From: Druceiella hillmani | Lineage: Eukaryota; Arthropoda; Insecta; Lepidoptera; Hepialidae | Length of the DNA: 64,000 nucleotides | Assembly (NCBI GenBank): GCA_039881145.1 | Contig: JAYKKI010000032.1 | Coordinates: 15,193,501-15,257,500, forward strand | Direction: 5' to 3' | Shown: in pieces, positions 1 through 12,690 of the stretch | Position numbering within the stretch: the stretch's first letter is position 1 | Layout of the letters: every line of letters begins with the position of its first letter | Translations under genes and position numbers: made by a program | Notes under the pieces: generated by a model | What the model saw: only the letters and a program-made list of their open reading frames with translations | Database searches by the model: none | Told to the model about the DNA's origin: nothing

Positions 1-432
1 ATTTTCTACAACATAAATACGAATATATTACTTGCTATATTTTTCACGGGCTTAAAAATAAAATGAGTTTAAAAATTAAAAAAACATATAGAATTAGAAA
101 TCACTGATTTTCGGATTTTTAAATTTACTTCTAATGCGAGATCTTCGATTATGCTAACTTTGAAAATTGTAGGTCGACTAGAATTGCCTTATAGGTTTTG
201 ATGATCAGTGAGTAAGACTATTGTATGAATAAAAAAATACGTTTTAATGGGCCGTATCTTTTGACTGCATAAACCAAAAAATATATACAAAACTCTAAGG
301 CTTTAGTATATGAAATTAATTTCAGCCTAATATCTTAAGCCCTTTCTGAGAAAAAAGACTTTGATTCTCGGTTCCACTTATAAAGGTTTTGTTTTTTTTT
401 CATTTTGAGGGATAAAACCCTAAAAAATGCCC
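1..432 (+). repeat. Dispersed repeat R1, copy 1 (cut by window edge)
   Basis: This stretch aligns by eye with 40372-40945 and 57117-57580. Shared landmarks come in the same order: a phrase reading 'ccttataggttttga' (near 188), 'gactattgtatgaataaa', 'ggccgtatctttt', 'cctttctgagaaaaaa', and a terminal 'aaccctaaaaaa'. The order, spacing and 3' end recall a common insect interspersed repeat that ends in a 'gaggtacggaaccctaaaaa'-like phrase. I do not know its class. The left part lies outside the window. No reading frame is preserved. Confidence 0.6.
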
Positions 433-2954
433 ACATAATACTACAAATGAAGTGAACGTCATACGGTACTCAATTTCTCAGAGATATATATATTTATATA
501 AAGAAGTTTCACTTCAATAAATTAAAATATATATTTGGTTTTGTATCAGCGAAAAAATTGAAAAGCAATAGTGGTGTTGTTTTAGGTTGAAAGTTGTAAC
601 ACAGTGTTATTGTGAACCCTTCGATTTTTTATTTATTTCATTTTATTTTTCAACTAAATATATTATTGTGTCGTCGGTAGTTGAGGAAACTCTCATTTTT
701 TGTATTTAATACTTTCCGTTCTTACGTAATCGTAATCTCTTCCAAAATCGAATTATATCGTAACTCTTAACTATCATATGGTTCTCAACGGTTTCATCTG
801 ATCGCGTTTGGCTCAGAGCATTGCTCATAAATGTGATTTGTTTATGATGAGTAAAAATAAATTTCTTGAAATGTCTTGTCGTTACGCATGACAGTCTGAT
901 TAAATATATAAACGTGTATCATGTACTAAAACTTAAAAGTGTAATATTTCTATAACGTGTGTAAATAAATAAATGATTGTATACATATACATATCCATGA
1001 ACCTTCACAATACAAAGTAAATCAACGAACGATCAGGTTTTGTACTCATCCGACTCAACAATTACTACTGAGTAATAAAATTATTTTGCTATAATTATAT
1101 TAACCATACGTGCATTAATACAAAATATATTGAATATTTTTTTAAATACATAAAACGCTTTACTTGTTAAGCAAACCTGATTGTTTGAAAGTAATAAAGT
1201 CCTATATTAAAAAAATACGCGTCCACAAATCACTTAATTTTGTATTTTATCAAGAATATAAATAAAGAAACCCTAATATATCCAGTTTTTATTTTCTAGC
1301 CTTAGAGTATCATGCAATAAGTTAAATATGAAAGGATATAATAATGCAGTACGGTAATAAAATAGTAAATAAATATAGATATATCGTTATCCTTTGTACA
1401 AGAAAATATAATTACTTTGTATAATTTAAAGCCTAAAAAATGTTTTAATGTTTTTCGTAATGTTTCACCATTAGAGCTTTTACTATTTATTATTTTTATT
1501 ATAAATTTATGGCAATATCACTTATAGTTATCTAGGCATAAGCAAAGTTGAAATGAAAATATTACCAATATTTTCAAGCATTTTAGAAAATCAGTTATTT
1601 TATTTTAAAAATTAATAGTATATTAAACTATTATTTTATTTTTATAAGCTGAAGAAAAAAAAATTGACGAATCTTAAAATATTATCAAAAAAAAAAGGTT
1701 CAAACTAAAAGTTTAGGCAAGGATGATAATAATGAACAGTAATGTTATTTTTAATAACTCATAACTTGCTTACTTTATAATATTTTTTTTGTTTACAACT
1801 CTTTTTTTAATTACGCTATATTTTCACGACATTTCACTAAAAACAATAAACTCAGGAATACACTCCCCGCTATATATTTTTAAAAACTACAAAAAAACAT
1901 GCATGCAAGCGGTGACAACCCTGGCGACAAATGACTCGCACGTCATCGATAAAGTAAAGTTTACACTGCCCACGCAATCATATTCATAATTGAAAATACG
2001 GACACGCGGAGTGCGTGACCAAAGTCACTATCGACACGACTTGTCACTAATTTGTGCTTCGACAGGCGATGCGTCATCTCGTTATCGATGTCCGGTTTCA
2101 TGTAAAACGTAAGGGCGAATTGTAATGACGATAGTGCACTTATATTATTTTTGGAATCGATCAAGGAAAATTACGTGATGTTAGAATCAAAGAAAATTAC
2201 GTGATACCAGCCCCCGTGGCTTCACCAGCGTAATTGATTCATCAAACAAATTTGCAAAAACTAGTTTCTTATAGTGTTTTGGAATTTGGAAAAAATAATA
2301 GTATACATTCTTCATTTTTCTCCTTTGGGTAGAAGTATACATTGATTTTCACCACTACCTGATCTAGATTTGAAACAACATAAAGTTTGATACGAGAAAA
2401 ACTTTCTTCTTTTAAATCGATATCGTCATCGGGAGTAGATACATCGGTTGGAATGCTCAGGATAATCAGTCAATAAATTAGTTGGTGTGTCTTCATCTAA
2501 GCAATATTCCCCGATTTCTGTTTTACTTTGTATAACTAATTTACTCTTAAAAGTTATTGCGAATAGGAAATAGTTTATAGTTTGTCTCAAAGAATGAGTT
2601 TTCGATGATAAAAATAATTTTTTAAAACTCGAAATTATACACACGAGTTCACATAGAGAGAACCAATAAAACAATGGAAACATTTGCATTTTTTTAAATT
2701 TCAAATATCGTGAAAAATATCAATTGAAAGTGAAATTTACAAAGATTCCAAAACCATTTTTATTTAATTTTATTTAAAATAAATCTAGGAATATTCTGGA
2801 AAATGTTCAAAAAATATACTTTATATTCCACCACCCAATTTCTAAAATTGTTACAGGCCAAAATGATTTTTTTCATCATTTTGGCTTACTATAAATTTAC
2901 CGGAAAAGGTCTACCGGAATCAAGGTTTACCTTTAATCTACAGCAATGGATCCA
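433..2954. other. AT-rich stretch without a recognisable gene
   Basis: No open frame here exceeds 92 codons and none resembles a known protein. Most of the stretch is low-complexity A+T. The exception is about 1890-2150, which is more complex and richer in CpG. A short phrase, aaaattacgtgat, occurs twice near 2167 and 2190. I see nothing else to annotate. Confidence 0.6.
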
Positions 2955-2962
2955 AATATAAT

Positions 2963-3149
2963 TGGTCATAAGGCATACTGTCTTTGACGGTGCGGCGAAT
3001 CGTTGGGCCCGGGTTCGATTCCCTGTCGTTCGTCGATCGGGACTGGACTGGTGTTATGGTTGGCTGTAATAAATTGCTCTCGTATCAATAAGTCGGCCTT
3101 ATGTGTGAATTACATACATTAAAGTTGATAAATAAAAATAAAATAAATG
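2963..3149 (+). mobile_element. tRNA-derived SINE, 5'-shortened copy
   Basis: A clear Pol III B box (gggttcgattccc) sits at 3011-3023. The downstream part matches the SINE at 27736-27937 on the other strand: a 'gttcgtcgatcggg' phrase, 'ggttggctgtaataaattgct', 'caataagtc', and an A-rich tail ending in repeats like gataaataaa. The A-box end is eroded or truncated. An 8-bp direct repeat (aatataat, 2955-2962 and 3150-3157) could be the target-site duplication, but it is short and AT-only. Confidence 0.7.
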
Positions 3150-3157
3150 AATATAAT

Positions 3158-3540
3158 AGTTTAAGAAATTCACGCTTTGACAACATAAACTAGATTATAT
3201 ATTTACTTGAGAAAAAATTAAATGAATATAAGTATAATATAAGTAAAAATTACCATAAAAAAAGAAAATTAAATAGTTTAAGAGAAATACCACATACCGT
3301 TAAAAAGTTTGTATGTGCAAAGAATTTATTAAAACAAACGAATTTATTGAAAATATGTTTTGACTAAAATAATATACAATTAATTATGCGGCAATTGTGG
3401 AAACTAAAAAAAAATTATTTTAGCTACTTGTAAACGGACAAACTATTACAACAAAGAAATCTTTTAAATCTACAATAGAGAGCAAAAAATAACACTGTGT
3501 GCGTCAATTGCTCAACAATATTTTTAAAACTTCATAAAGA
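3158..3540. other. AT-rich stretch, nothing recognised
   Basis: Low-complexity A+T sequence after the SINE. It has no open frame of note, no tandem structure and no similarity that I recognise to other parts of the window. Confidence 0.6.
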
Positions 3541-3990
3541 CTTTCGATTACACAATACGCGCGCGATTAATATCCCCAGGTACCATCTCAAAAAAGTCCG
3601 ATCCATAACCCTGCAACCCATCACTCACGATCTCATCAAATGCGCTCGCAGGATATCTTAACAACCCAATTTAACCCACCACGCGTCCGCGCCTCGCGAC
3701 AACCCAAATTAATCAAGTAGTGAGCTCGCCGCGACAAAGACCCCAAGTTCACGATAATGTAACTCCTCAAATGAATAATGCCTTCCTATTATCGAATGTC
3801 AAAACGAGCCCGAGCCGGGCAACAATTTCGACTTAATTTTTTAACATTATTCAAATTGATGGCTTGTCGGCGCGGTGTCAATAGCTGGTGGTATTGCAGC
3901 CTTTGTTCGGAATTTGATTGGGTCTCTATTGTGCGGTTTGGTCTTGTTTTGGTAAGTGATCAGGTTTGGTTTTAGCTGAAAATAGCGGTA
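3541..3990 (+). other. CpG-richer stretch with a strong splice-donor-like site
   Basis: This region stands out from its AT-rich surroundings by its G+C and by many CpGs (for example around 3556-3566 and 3678-3700). It ends with a very good 5' splice-site match, g|gtaagtga, at 3951-3959. A 65-codon frame (3778-3975) crosses the donor and resembles no protein I know. It could be a promoter with a non-coding first exon, or decayed repeat DNA. I see no TATA box or other decisive signal. Confidence 0.25.
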
Positions 3991-4449
3991 TGGGTGAAAT
4001 CCAATGGCCAATTTGTATCAGGTAGACAACATCTCTCCTCTTGAGGCAAGTCAAAGTGAAAATTATTCCTCTAGATATCTACTTTTCTCAGACCACTTTT
4101 ACGCTTTGACGTTAATAACTTTATAGGATGTTCATTTGGCACCTATTTTAATGACTGTTTTATCGCATTTATCAGTGTTTCTTACTAAAACCGTAATTGA
4201 AATTAATAGTACTTCACTGAAAAACTATATCATCTTATTATTAACGATACATTTACTTCATTTACTTCATGTTTTTTTTAGAAAATTTAGAACATTAGAC
4301 TTCAAGTTTACGGAAAATTCAGAATGAAAAGGAAAGAAATGTTAATAAAGTTATTTTAAAAATACATAAATTTACGATATTTTTTTTACAATTCACTACA
4401 ATTATTTTCTTCTTCATCGTTTCGCTCTTGATTCATGATCAGCATGTAG
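3991..4449. other. AT-rich stretch, nothing recognised
   Basis: No coding signal, repeat or RNA structure noted. A 63-codon frame at 4136-4327 is hydrophobic and AT-driven, with no recognisable motif. Confidence 0.55.
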
Positions 4450-5015
4450 TATTATTATGGGCGGTCGTTGTTACTCGCCTCACGATGCCTCTCCATCTCT
4501 CCCTATTAGTCATAGCCCGGGTGCACCCATAAAGCGGACCTCCTCCAGCAGACTTGATCTGGTCTGTCCACTACATCGACGAACTCCCACGTCATCTAGT
4601 GCCTTCCACACTTCCTTGCATAAAGTGGTGCTCTATTGAAGTACAATCTCCATATGTGGCGTGACCAAAACAATTCAGAATCCGTGTCTAAACGAGTGTA
4701 CATAGACGTTGCTTGAAGCTAAGTTCTTGAAGTACAGAGACATTCGTGCGGAATTCAGTCCACGATACCTAAAGCATTTTTCCCCAGCACTACATCGGCA
4801 GAGCGTCTATTTTGCTCTTCTGGAGTATTCGCAGCGTCTCAAGTCTTTGTGGCGTAGAGAAATATGGAGAACACCATATTTCAAACGAGCTGAGTCTTAA
4901 TAGCCTTGCTGATGTGACCCCTCCATATTTTTTTCAATTTGTCCATAATTCATCTCGCCATCGTCATACATCTATCGACCTCATCCACGCATCCGCCTTT
5001 GTTAACGATTATAGT
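4450..5015 (-). pseudogene. LINE remnant: C-terminal tail of a non-LTR retrotransposon reverse transcriptase
   Basis: Read on the minus strand, broken frames give the characteristic C-terminal tail of insect RTE-like LINE polyproteins, in the right order. They are FLYATKT (family: FLYgaETwT), SWTEFRTNVSVLQEL, then RILNCFGHAT (family: riL.fFGHv.R), then WTDQIKSAGGGPL, and finally MTNRERWRGIVRR at the end. Stops and frame changes separate these blocks, so it is dead. Only this 3' tail survives. The endonuclease and the catalytic RT core (FADD box) are not in the window. The 5' truncation is typical of LINE insertion. The LINE assignment is strong; the RTE clade label is my recognition of the motif set and should be checked. 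Confidence 0.8.
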
Positions 5016-7320
5016 ATGTTTATATTAAAATAAATAATTTTTTATCTCTGTTCCAATTTATTCAAAATCTGTTTTCAGTCAATTGTAATATCGTGACCTA
5101 GTTACAAAACAGAGAAAATCGTATGTTCAAAAAAGTCGTATGTGAAAAAGTGTAGAAAATCGTATGTGAATAAGTGTATGTTCTCCCACAGGAATCGCAC
5201 TTAACTTCATGAATTTAAAATACCCGATACGAGGTAAAAAATTATAAAATCAAACTGACATCATTTATCTTAGAGAAAATACTACGTGATTAAGTAGGAG
5301 TCTAATAAACACCATAAATATGAACTATGCTACTCATGAACTACTTCAGATTTCAAAACAAAAAGTAATCTAGGTTATATTCTATTTGTGAACCCTTTTT
5401 TCGTAGATCCTTTCAGAAATTACGGAGTTAGAGAGTAACAAAAACATTCCCATTTATAATGTTAGGATTATTTTTGGTTCTAAAAATTACTAAAAACTGT
5501 CTAACCCATGAATTTAAAAAAAAAATTCTTATCATTTTTACCTGATAGATTGTAATTATTTTAACCATGATTAATATACAGTTAAAAATTTCTTCGAATA
5601 AGTAGATTACAATTTGGATCGGTTCACAAATCCAACACTTTTTCTATTCCCATGTATGAAGACTGATACCGTATTAATTATGTGTAAGCTGAAAACATAG
5701 ATACGTACTTCTGTATTTTATTATCTAATGCAATGAATTTATAGACATATCTTTTTTATGTCTTTTAGTTATATATAATTAAGGTAAGTGTAAAATAATC
5801 ATGTTTTCTTAATTCGCTCAATAAAGCTGCAGTTCAATTGTGTGATATGAAAATTATGACAAATGGTGAAGAAAGTAAGGTTTTTAATACAACACTCGAA
5901 CTATTAAACCTTCAGCCTGAGATTGAAAAGTGAAACAAATGTTTGTCATCATTTTTTATTAAAAACAGTTAAGACGATTCCAAGTGATACGTTTGTTTAA
6001 TTGAGTAACACATCTTAGGCAAAATAGCCTTCAGTTTGTTTACCTACTAAAGTGGCTGCCAAATATTAAGGAAATAAATATAATGATATGATATAGATTT
6101 CGAAATTAATAACAAACATATATTTTTTAAAAAATGTGCAGCAATGGATCTTCTTTTTTTTGAACGAATGTTTTTTTACTGAAAGAAAAATTTTAATCCG
6201 CTGCATTGAAAAAAGTCTAAAATAAAAAAAACAATATTTTAAATTGCAAGTCTGATTACTGACAAAATTCAGTATTTTTATTTAAATAATTGAAGGAGAA
6301 AATGAACAAAGAGTGTACAAATATATTCATGCTTTACTGATTTGCTCTTCCGCTTTCATGTCTGAATATTTAATTCCCTTTTATTTCCGATATTTATCTA
6401 TCTATATCACTTATTAATAATTGCAACATATTATAAAGAAAAAATACTGTATACTTTATTTATAAAAGTGGATACTCTTTAATGGGTCCAGAAACAAATG
6501 TTATCACCATTATTTCAAATCCAACTTAGGGATCGTTCCCCTCGGTTTACATCAAACACACGCCAAACATTGAAGTAAAGGACCAAAATTTTACTATTAC
6601 GTAATATTTTATTACTGTAGGTCAAAAATCTACATTTATAATACACTTAGTAACTTAAAAATATTTTTGGTTTGGCCATACAAAGTAAAATTCTAATATC
6701 CGACAATGTGTGCTTTTTGATCAATGGCTCTTTAGATTAAGCAATCCTTGTCATGAATGAAAGTAGTAAATTAAGGACTTATTTGTGATTGTATTTTAAC
6801 TCTAATGGTACAAGAAACTATCGTTTTCTATTCATTCACTTGTGTACAGCGTCCTTTTTAGTTTTTATTGGTTACTTTGATCCTCATCGACCACTTTGAT
6901 TTTTCCCGACTATCAAATCTCAATCTACCCAAAAACCAGAAAAGCATATTTTTTGTGTTAAACTTTTTAATTGGCATCTAATTATACACTCATTTTTAGA
7001 CTTAGCTTTCAGAATCGACGTAATCAACATTAAAACTGTCTTCACACAGTATAACATAAAAGTTTTAGGATTTTGCTATCCAGGGCTGATAAGCCAATTA
7101 AACTTATAGGAGCATACGGTAAAGCATAATATTGTCATTTTTTCTTATCCAACTATTATTAGAGAAACAATTTTTTACGAAACTAACCAGAATGAAAGTC
7201 GATTTCTTTCCTCGGTATTGCTACGTGAAAAACAATAAATGCCTTTGAATGAAATAGACGTTCGATTATTACAACCCTTACTTTTAATTTCCTTGCTAGT
7301 ACAGTACTGCATCTAACCAA
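5016..7320. other. AT-rich stretch without a recognisable gene
   Basis: No coding signal or mobile element recognised. At about 5113-5190 a phrase like gaaaatcgtatgt recurs three times at short intervals (a small degenerate tandem repeat). The rest is plain A+T-rich sequence. Confidence 0.6.
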
Positions 7321-7590
7321 ATGCTATTTTAATTTCCCCCAGCCGCAGGGTCAGAAGCTGTCACAGGCGTGCCGTGACTGCGTGCAGTGTGTCTTCCGTC
7401 GCGTCCAGCTAGGGCGGTCCACCCCCGTATAGGGGGATGCTCCCGCTCGATATTACCAAACACAATAAGCCTAATGAATACGTCAATATTGCCGTCATTC
7501 ATACTGTGTCTGAGCACTGGGGGATTATGTTTTCCCGTGTTACTACAATGTTTATCGTTTAGATGGAGGTGTGGTGTGCATTTTTAGTTG
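7321..7590. other. GC-richer island of unknown nature
   Basis: G+C is clearly higher than in the flanks. There are overlapping open frames on both strands (plus 7387-7587, minus 7329-7517), neither with a motif I recognise. A small inverted stretch, ccccgtataggggg, lies at 7424-7437. It may be a fragment of an old mobile element or an exon-sized conserved block; the sequence alone does not decide. Confidence 0.3.
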
Positions 7591-8554
7591 AGTTTATGTA
7601 TTGAGTACAATACGGAAATATTTCGAAAGCAATCCTGCATTTCTCATTCCATCGTAGGGAGTTAAAGAAATTTTCAAGAAAATTATTGCATTACATGTTT
7701 AGAAAATCGTTGACCTAGTCGTCGCACTTAATAATTTACTTCATTTGGTTCTTGAATTGTTTTGTTTTTCATCACCAACGATTTGCACATATCTCTACCA
7801 GGTCTTTATATTATTATTTATCGAAGAAAGTAAACCTCAACAATAGAACCCCCTATTAGCTCAAAACGACTCTGGTTTTGTAATAAATGGAACTCCCCTT
7901 AATAATATTTTTGAAACTCATATAATTTACCTCACCCAGTCTTACGGTTAGCAAATTTAAAACTGATTTATTTGGTTTTAAGAGTTTTTTTTGTTTTGGA
8001 AGGAACAGCGGAATGCTTATAAAGTCATTCACGTATCTTTCTATTTGCGGCCACAGAAGACTTTCTCAGAAACCATTTGACGTAAAATACTAGAATTTGT
8101 CAAAGTGATTTCTATTTCATAAAATTTTCTGTAATTAACCATAGAAAATGTTTACATCGTAATTTCGGAGAAGGCAAATTAAACACTTGAATTTTCTTAT
8201 TTATCATTCAAGAATATTGCTCGAAAAGGCTAGTTATAAGAAGCTCAAAAATATTTTTCAGAATTTTAAATAGGATACACTCAGTAAATGTATAAAAATA
8301 TGCATCCCTTCCATAATTACTGAACCAAAAATCCTAAAATAACGAGGTTAATAGAATCTAACTAGAGAATAATAGTAATGACTTCAAAATTCGCAGTTAT
8401 GTATTATTACGCATATTTTCAAGTTTGTAAAAACAGTACTAGAAAATATATAGACAGTAAAAAATTCCATTTTAATATTTTTAAAAAAATTCACAGTAGG
8501 TTAGAAGCGACTAACGATGTGAATAAGGTGACTAAGGATGTATATCCTCATAGT
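7591..8554. other. AT-rich stretch with one unassigned 97-codon frame
   Basis: An open frame runs 8378-8671 on the plus strand. The product is lysine- and aromatic-rich, with no signal peptide, motif or family that I recognise. Its last third lies inside the tandem duplication described next, whose second copy no longer keeps the frame. That argues against a functional protein. Nothing else is recognised here. Confidence 0.45.
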
Positions 8555-8892
8555 GCGAGCTCTATTCGTAGGTACATGATAGATTTTTTTAGAAAAACCA
8601 TATTTAAAAGGAATTTACATTCTTGGGATGCCTTAAATTCTTATTTGAAAATCATATTACTTTCTCAATAATAATGCTTACGTTTTTACTTTGAACGTTT
8701 TAGACACCTCCTTAAGGCTTAGGGCGAATTCTATTAGTAGGTAAAAGATAGGTTTTTTTAGAATAACCATATTTAAAAGGAATTTACATTCTTGGGATGC
8801 CTTAAACTTTTATCCGAAAAATATTTTACTTTCTTAATAATAATGCTTACGTTTTTACTTCGAACGTTTTAGACACCTCCTTACTGCCGTAG
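8555..8892 (+). repeat. Two-copy tandem duplication, 169-bp period
   Basis: The segment from 8555 recurs from 8724. Anchors such as 'ggaatttacattcttgggat', 'aataataatgcttacg' and 'acgttttagacacctcctta' are all offset by 169 bp. The copies differ by scattered substitutions, so the duplication is not recent. Confidence 0.85.
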
Positions 8893-9005
8893 TCATAGTA
8901 TATAATATAAATAATGTATCGTATATAGATTTGAGTTTTCTTATATGTGCGTTTATTTTCCCCATTTTAAATAGTTTTTTCTTCCACATGTAACACTTGA
9001 AAATC

Positions 9006-9049
9006 AAAAATGATTGGACAGTGGAATAGAGCACTGTCCAATCATTTTT
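9006..9049. repeat. Perfect short palindrome (18-bp arms, 8-nt spacer)
   Basis: Positions 9006-9023 and 9032-9049 are exact reverse complements; the spacer is gaatagag. The arm reads aaaaatgattggacagtg. The perfection contrasts with the decayed surroundings and suggests a recent event. Transcribed, it would form a stable hairpin ending in a U-run. I have no evidence of transcription. Confidence 0.85.
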
Positions 9050-10011
9050 TTACAGCCGGACATCCCTTTTCGTATACTCATAATTAATATTTTTTGTGTT
9101 CTTTTTCTGTATTATATATAACTCCTTGATGATAAATCTTAACATTTTTTCTACTTCTTTGAAAAAAAATAAAAAATAAGACCACAGAGTTAACGAGTGG
9201 TTTTTTATCTATATTATTTGACCAGTAATTTTAATCACCTTATTTTTTTTTATTGTGTGTTCGTTTATTATTATATTTAAAGATAATTTCTTTATTTTCT
9301 TGTACTAAATGTATAAAATGTATTGGACGAAACTATCATTATTTTGGAAATTATTGTCCTTTTCTTGTGCAAAAGTAATTATATTTTTTTTGTTAAAGTT
9401 ATTATTCAAATCTACTTATAACTCAATTATATAAATTATTTTTTTATAATAAATTATGTAAAAATATGAAAATAATACTCTTAAATTATGTAACAGTGCC
9501 TAACATCTAATTTAATCACCCTCCATAGCTTTATACTGTTTGCTTGACAGCTTTAACAAACAGTGTAAGATGGCATATAATTAATAAGCACACATCTTAT
9601 GTATTTAACAAAGTTGCAGTTCTTAACAATACTTCACATCTGGCCTAGTTATCTTAAAGAAGGTATTACCAAAATTCACATAGCTTAATAATCTCTAAAA
9701 TAAGCGGTAAAACTATGGAGGAAGTTAGTAATAAAGAATTGAATAAAACATTTAGCACATTTTTTCTACTGTTACCACTAAACAAGACGGTGAATTACTT
9801 TACCGAGTCTCTAAAATTTAAAAATGTACTGTGTTTTTAACTTAACGTTTAATTAACTATTTGATATCAGAAAAAAATCTAAAAATCTTCATAGTTAATA
9901 CGCAGTTCGTGCTCATTTATATTATAGTTTTTGAAGTTTTATTTTTTCAATAACCTGAATTAGTTTTGTAATTATTATAAAAAGTTTAAAATAAAATTAT
10001 AATGTTTTTTT
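9050..10011. other. AT-rich stretch, nothing recognised
   Basis: Strongly A+T-rich, with no long frame and no repeat structure that I could support. Confidence 0.6.
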
Positions 10012-10292
10012 CACAACTAAATAAATCTACGTGATGTAGTAATATTTCTAGTTTATTTAAATTCCTTATCACGACCTGGATTTCTTTGTTCGACAACATC
10101 TTCAGGTGGGCAGTAGCAAATATAATCAATCTTTTTAATAGCATCAATCTTTGCTGATTGCCCATCTGAATATGTTGTCATGCAAAGAAATTTGTGTCGT
10201 GGTAAAGAATTTAAATAAAGTAGAAATAATACTACATCACGTAATTTCATTTAGTTGTGAATAATGAATTTCTACAAAATTAACGCCAAATA
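10012..10292 (+). mobile_element. PHE-1: palindromic element with hammerhead-like arms, most diverged copy
   Basis: Family member identified by the end acgtgatgtagta (near 10030), the inverted arms, and the unique 3' tail 'gaataatgaatttctacaaa' then 'attaacgccaaatat'. Both arms have accumulated substitutions. The left arm (minus strand) still reads CTGAAGA but has an altered GAAA side; the right arm has CTGAATA. I find no clear target-site duplication. A 65-codon minus-strand frame (10053-10250) is a by-product of the palindrome. The array of 237-bp repeats begins about 100 bp downstream. Confidence 0.8.
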
Positions 10293-10388
10293 TCATGATA
10301 ATTAACGCCTTATTTAAAAAAAAATAAAAAGAGATAAATAATTCTTTTTATCTTATTTTTTAAATTTTATTTGCGGCTGTAATGTCAT

Positions 10389-11665
10389 AATACAGAAAGA
10401 TGTAAAACACTATTATTTATTTAACAAAGTTAATGCGTAGGCTGAAGTGCGAACTGTATGGATACATCTCACGTATGTGATAAAAAATAATTGATATTTT
10501 GTTAATATTACGTGAGATATTCTTGCGTATATTTATTAGCTCATACATCGTGGTCTTTAGTTGTTTTGCAAACCATTGCTATCATAATTACAATTTACAC
10601 TACAATTATATTTTACACTTGCACAGAATACAGAAAGATGTAAAACATTATTATTTATTTAACAAAGTGAATGCACGGGCTGAAGTGCTAACTGTATTAT
10701 ACATCTCATGTATGTGATAGAAAATAATTGGCATTTTATTAATATTACGTGAGATATTCTCGCGTATATTTATTATCTCATACATCGTGGTCTTTAGTTG
10801 TTTTGCAAACCATTGCTATCATAATTACAATTTACACTACAATTATATTTTACACTTGCACAGAATACAGAAAGATGTTAAACATTATTATTTATTTAAC
10901 AAAGTGAATGCACGGGCTGAAGTGCTAACTGTATTATACATCTCATGTATGTGATAGAAAATAATTGGCATTTTATTAATATTACGTGAGATATTCTCGC
11001 GTATATTTATTATCTCATACATCGTGGTCTTTAGTTGTTTTGCAAACCATTGCTATCATAATTACAATTTACACTACAATTATATTTTACACTTGCACAG
11101 AATACAGAAAGATGTAAAACATTATTATTTATTTAACAAAGTGAATGCACGGGCTGAAGTGCTAACTGTATTATACATCTCATGTATGTGATAGAAAATA
11201 ATTGGCATTTTATTAATATTACGTGAGATATTCTCGCGTATATTTATTATCTCATACATCGTGGTCTTTAGTTGTTTTGCAAACCATTGCTATCATAATT
11301 ACAATTTACACTACAATTATATTTTACACTTGCACAGAATACAGAAAGATGTAAAACATTATTATTTATTTAACAAAGTGAATGCACGGGCTGAAGTGCT
11401 AACTGTATTATACATCTCATGTATGTGATAGAAAATAATTGGCATTTTATTAATATTACGTGAGATATTCTCGCGTATATTTATTATCTCATACATCGTG
11501 GTCTTTAGTTGTTTTGCAAACCATTGCTATCATAATTACAATTTACTCTCTACAATTATATTTTACACTTGCACAGAATACAGAAAGATGTAAAACACGA
11601 TTATTTGTTTAACAAAGTTAATCACAGCACAGGCTGAAGTACGAACTGTATGATACATTTTAAAG
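10389..11665 (+). repeat. Satellite array, 237-bp unit, about 5.4 copies
   Basis: The anchor aatacagaaagatg begins at 10389, 10627, 10864, 11101, 11338 and 11577, giving periods of 238, 237, 237, 237 and 239 bp. The internal copies are almost identical. The first and last are more diverged, as expected when unequal exchange homogenises the middle of an array. Each unit contains 'ttacgtgagatattct' and 'catacatcgtggtctttag'. The open frames in it are chance products. Confidence 0.95.
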
Positions 11666-11901
11666 AATTGCTTTTTTGCCATATCTAAATATAAAAGCGA
11701 AACCCTTCTATGTTCATGATGTCTATATACTTTCCTGTCTATCACATATGTATGTATCACTCTTTCAGTTTATGATCGATTATTGTAATCAGGTTTTACA
11801 GAAACAAATAATTGAATTACATGAACATATAAAAATTAAAATATGACATTTTCTGAATTAACATCAACTTGGAGTTGAAACATATTCAAATAACGAAAAA
11901 C
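11666..11901. other. Unique sequence between the satellite and repeat R2
   Basis: No gene or repeat recognised. Confidence 0.5.
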
Positions 11902-12690
11902 AAAAAAAATCGCGTGCAACTCAGTACACGTGAGAAAAGTGAAACTTCTTTGGCGATCTGAACTTCGATTTGTGAGTATATACTATGAGATAAAACGGCA
12001 GAGAGAAAGAGATTATATACTCAGTATAAGTTCATAGATTGCAATAAATTCGTATAAAAAGATTTTAATACCACACGTTCAGAAATATTAACAAAATGTA
12101 ATTACAAATCGAATCGTAAACATATAGTAAAATCTTCATAGACAATTGACAATTAAAAAAATAGCGGCAATGCCAATACCAGAAAACAGCTAAATGCAGC
12201 TGAAAGAAGTCGGAATTTTACATTGCTCCTATAGTAAAATGCATTTTCTACAACTATATACGAGGATTTATTGTAGATTTATAAATAAATTAAGTACATA
12301 TGTTGGTAGTCTTATAATGGAAAAAGTAAACTAAAAATTAGTAATACACAAATCATAAATAGATTCACAAAATTTTGACAGTTTACTTTTGACACACGTA
12401 ACGTACAAAACAGCTGATAGCAATAATGAGCGCCATTTTGTTTGTTTTCACGTAAAATTTTTACAGTTCACTTTTGACATACATAATCAAAATAGCTGAT
12501 ACCCAGTAGTGAGCTCTATTTCTGTTTGTTTTCACGCAAGTGTATAGCCTTAGTTTATCGTGTTCATCTGTCTCTCTTAGTTGTTAGCTAATTATCTATT
12601 TTCCGTCCTTCTTTTGACAGATTCGTTACATTACGACGCCACCAAAACGTTGCATGAAAAGCGTTGCGATCTTGAAAATGTTTCCCTCAT
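11902..12690 (+). repeat. Dispersed repeat R2, plus-strand copy
   Basis: It aligns with the reverse complement of 30430-31168 along its whole length. Shared blocks in order: 'gcaactcagtacacgt', 'gatttgtgagtatata', 'cattacaaatcga'-like, 'ttttgacagtttacttttga', 'cagctgatagca', 'gagcgccattttg', and 'ttttccgtccttctt'. Only this copy carries an internal duplication of about 87 bp (from 12373 and again from about 12460). The class is unknown. It could be a LINE 5' region or a solo terminal repeat of a retroelement. Confidence 0.75.

Noticed and set aside
2963..3149. Functional tRNA gene
   Set aside because: A good B box is present, but no cloverleaf and no proper A box. The long body and A-rich tail mark it as a SINE.
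8378..8671. 97-codon frame as a gene
   Set aside because: It has no recognisable motif, runs into a tandem duplication, and the duplicated copy does not keep it open.
10053..10250. 65-codon minus frame starting MKLRDVVLF
   Set aside because: It lies wholly inside PHE-1 and is the palindrome by-product also seen in PHE-3.
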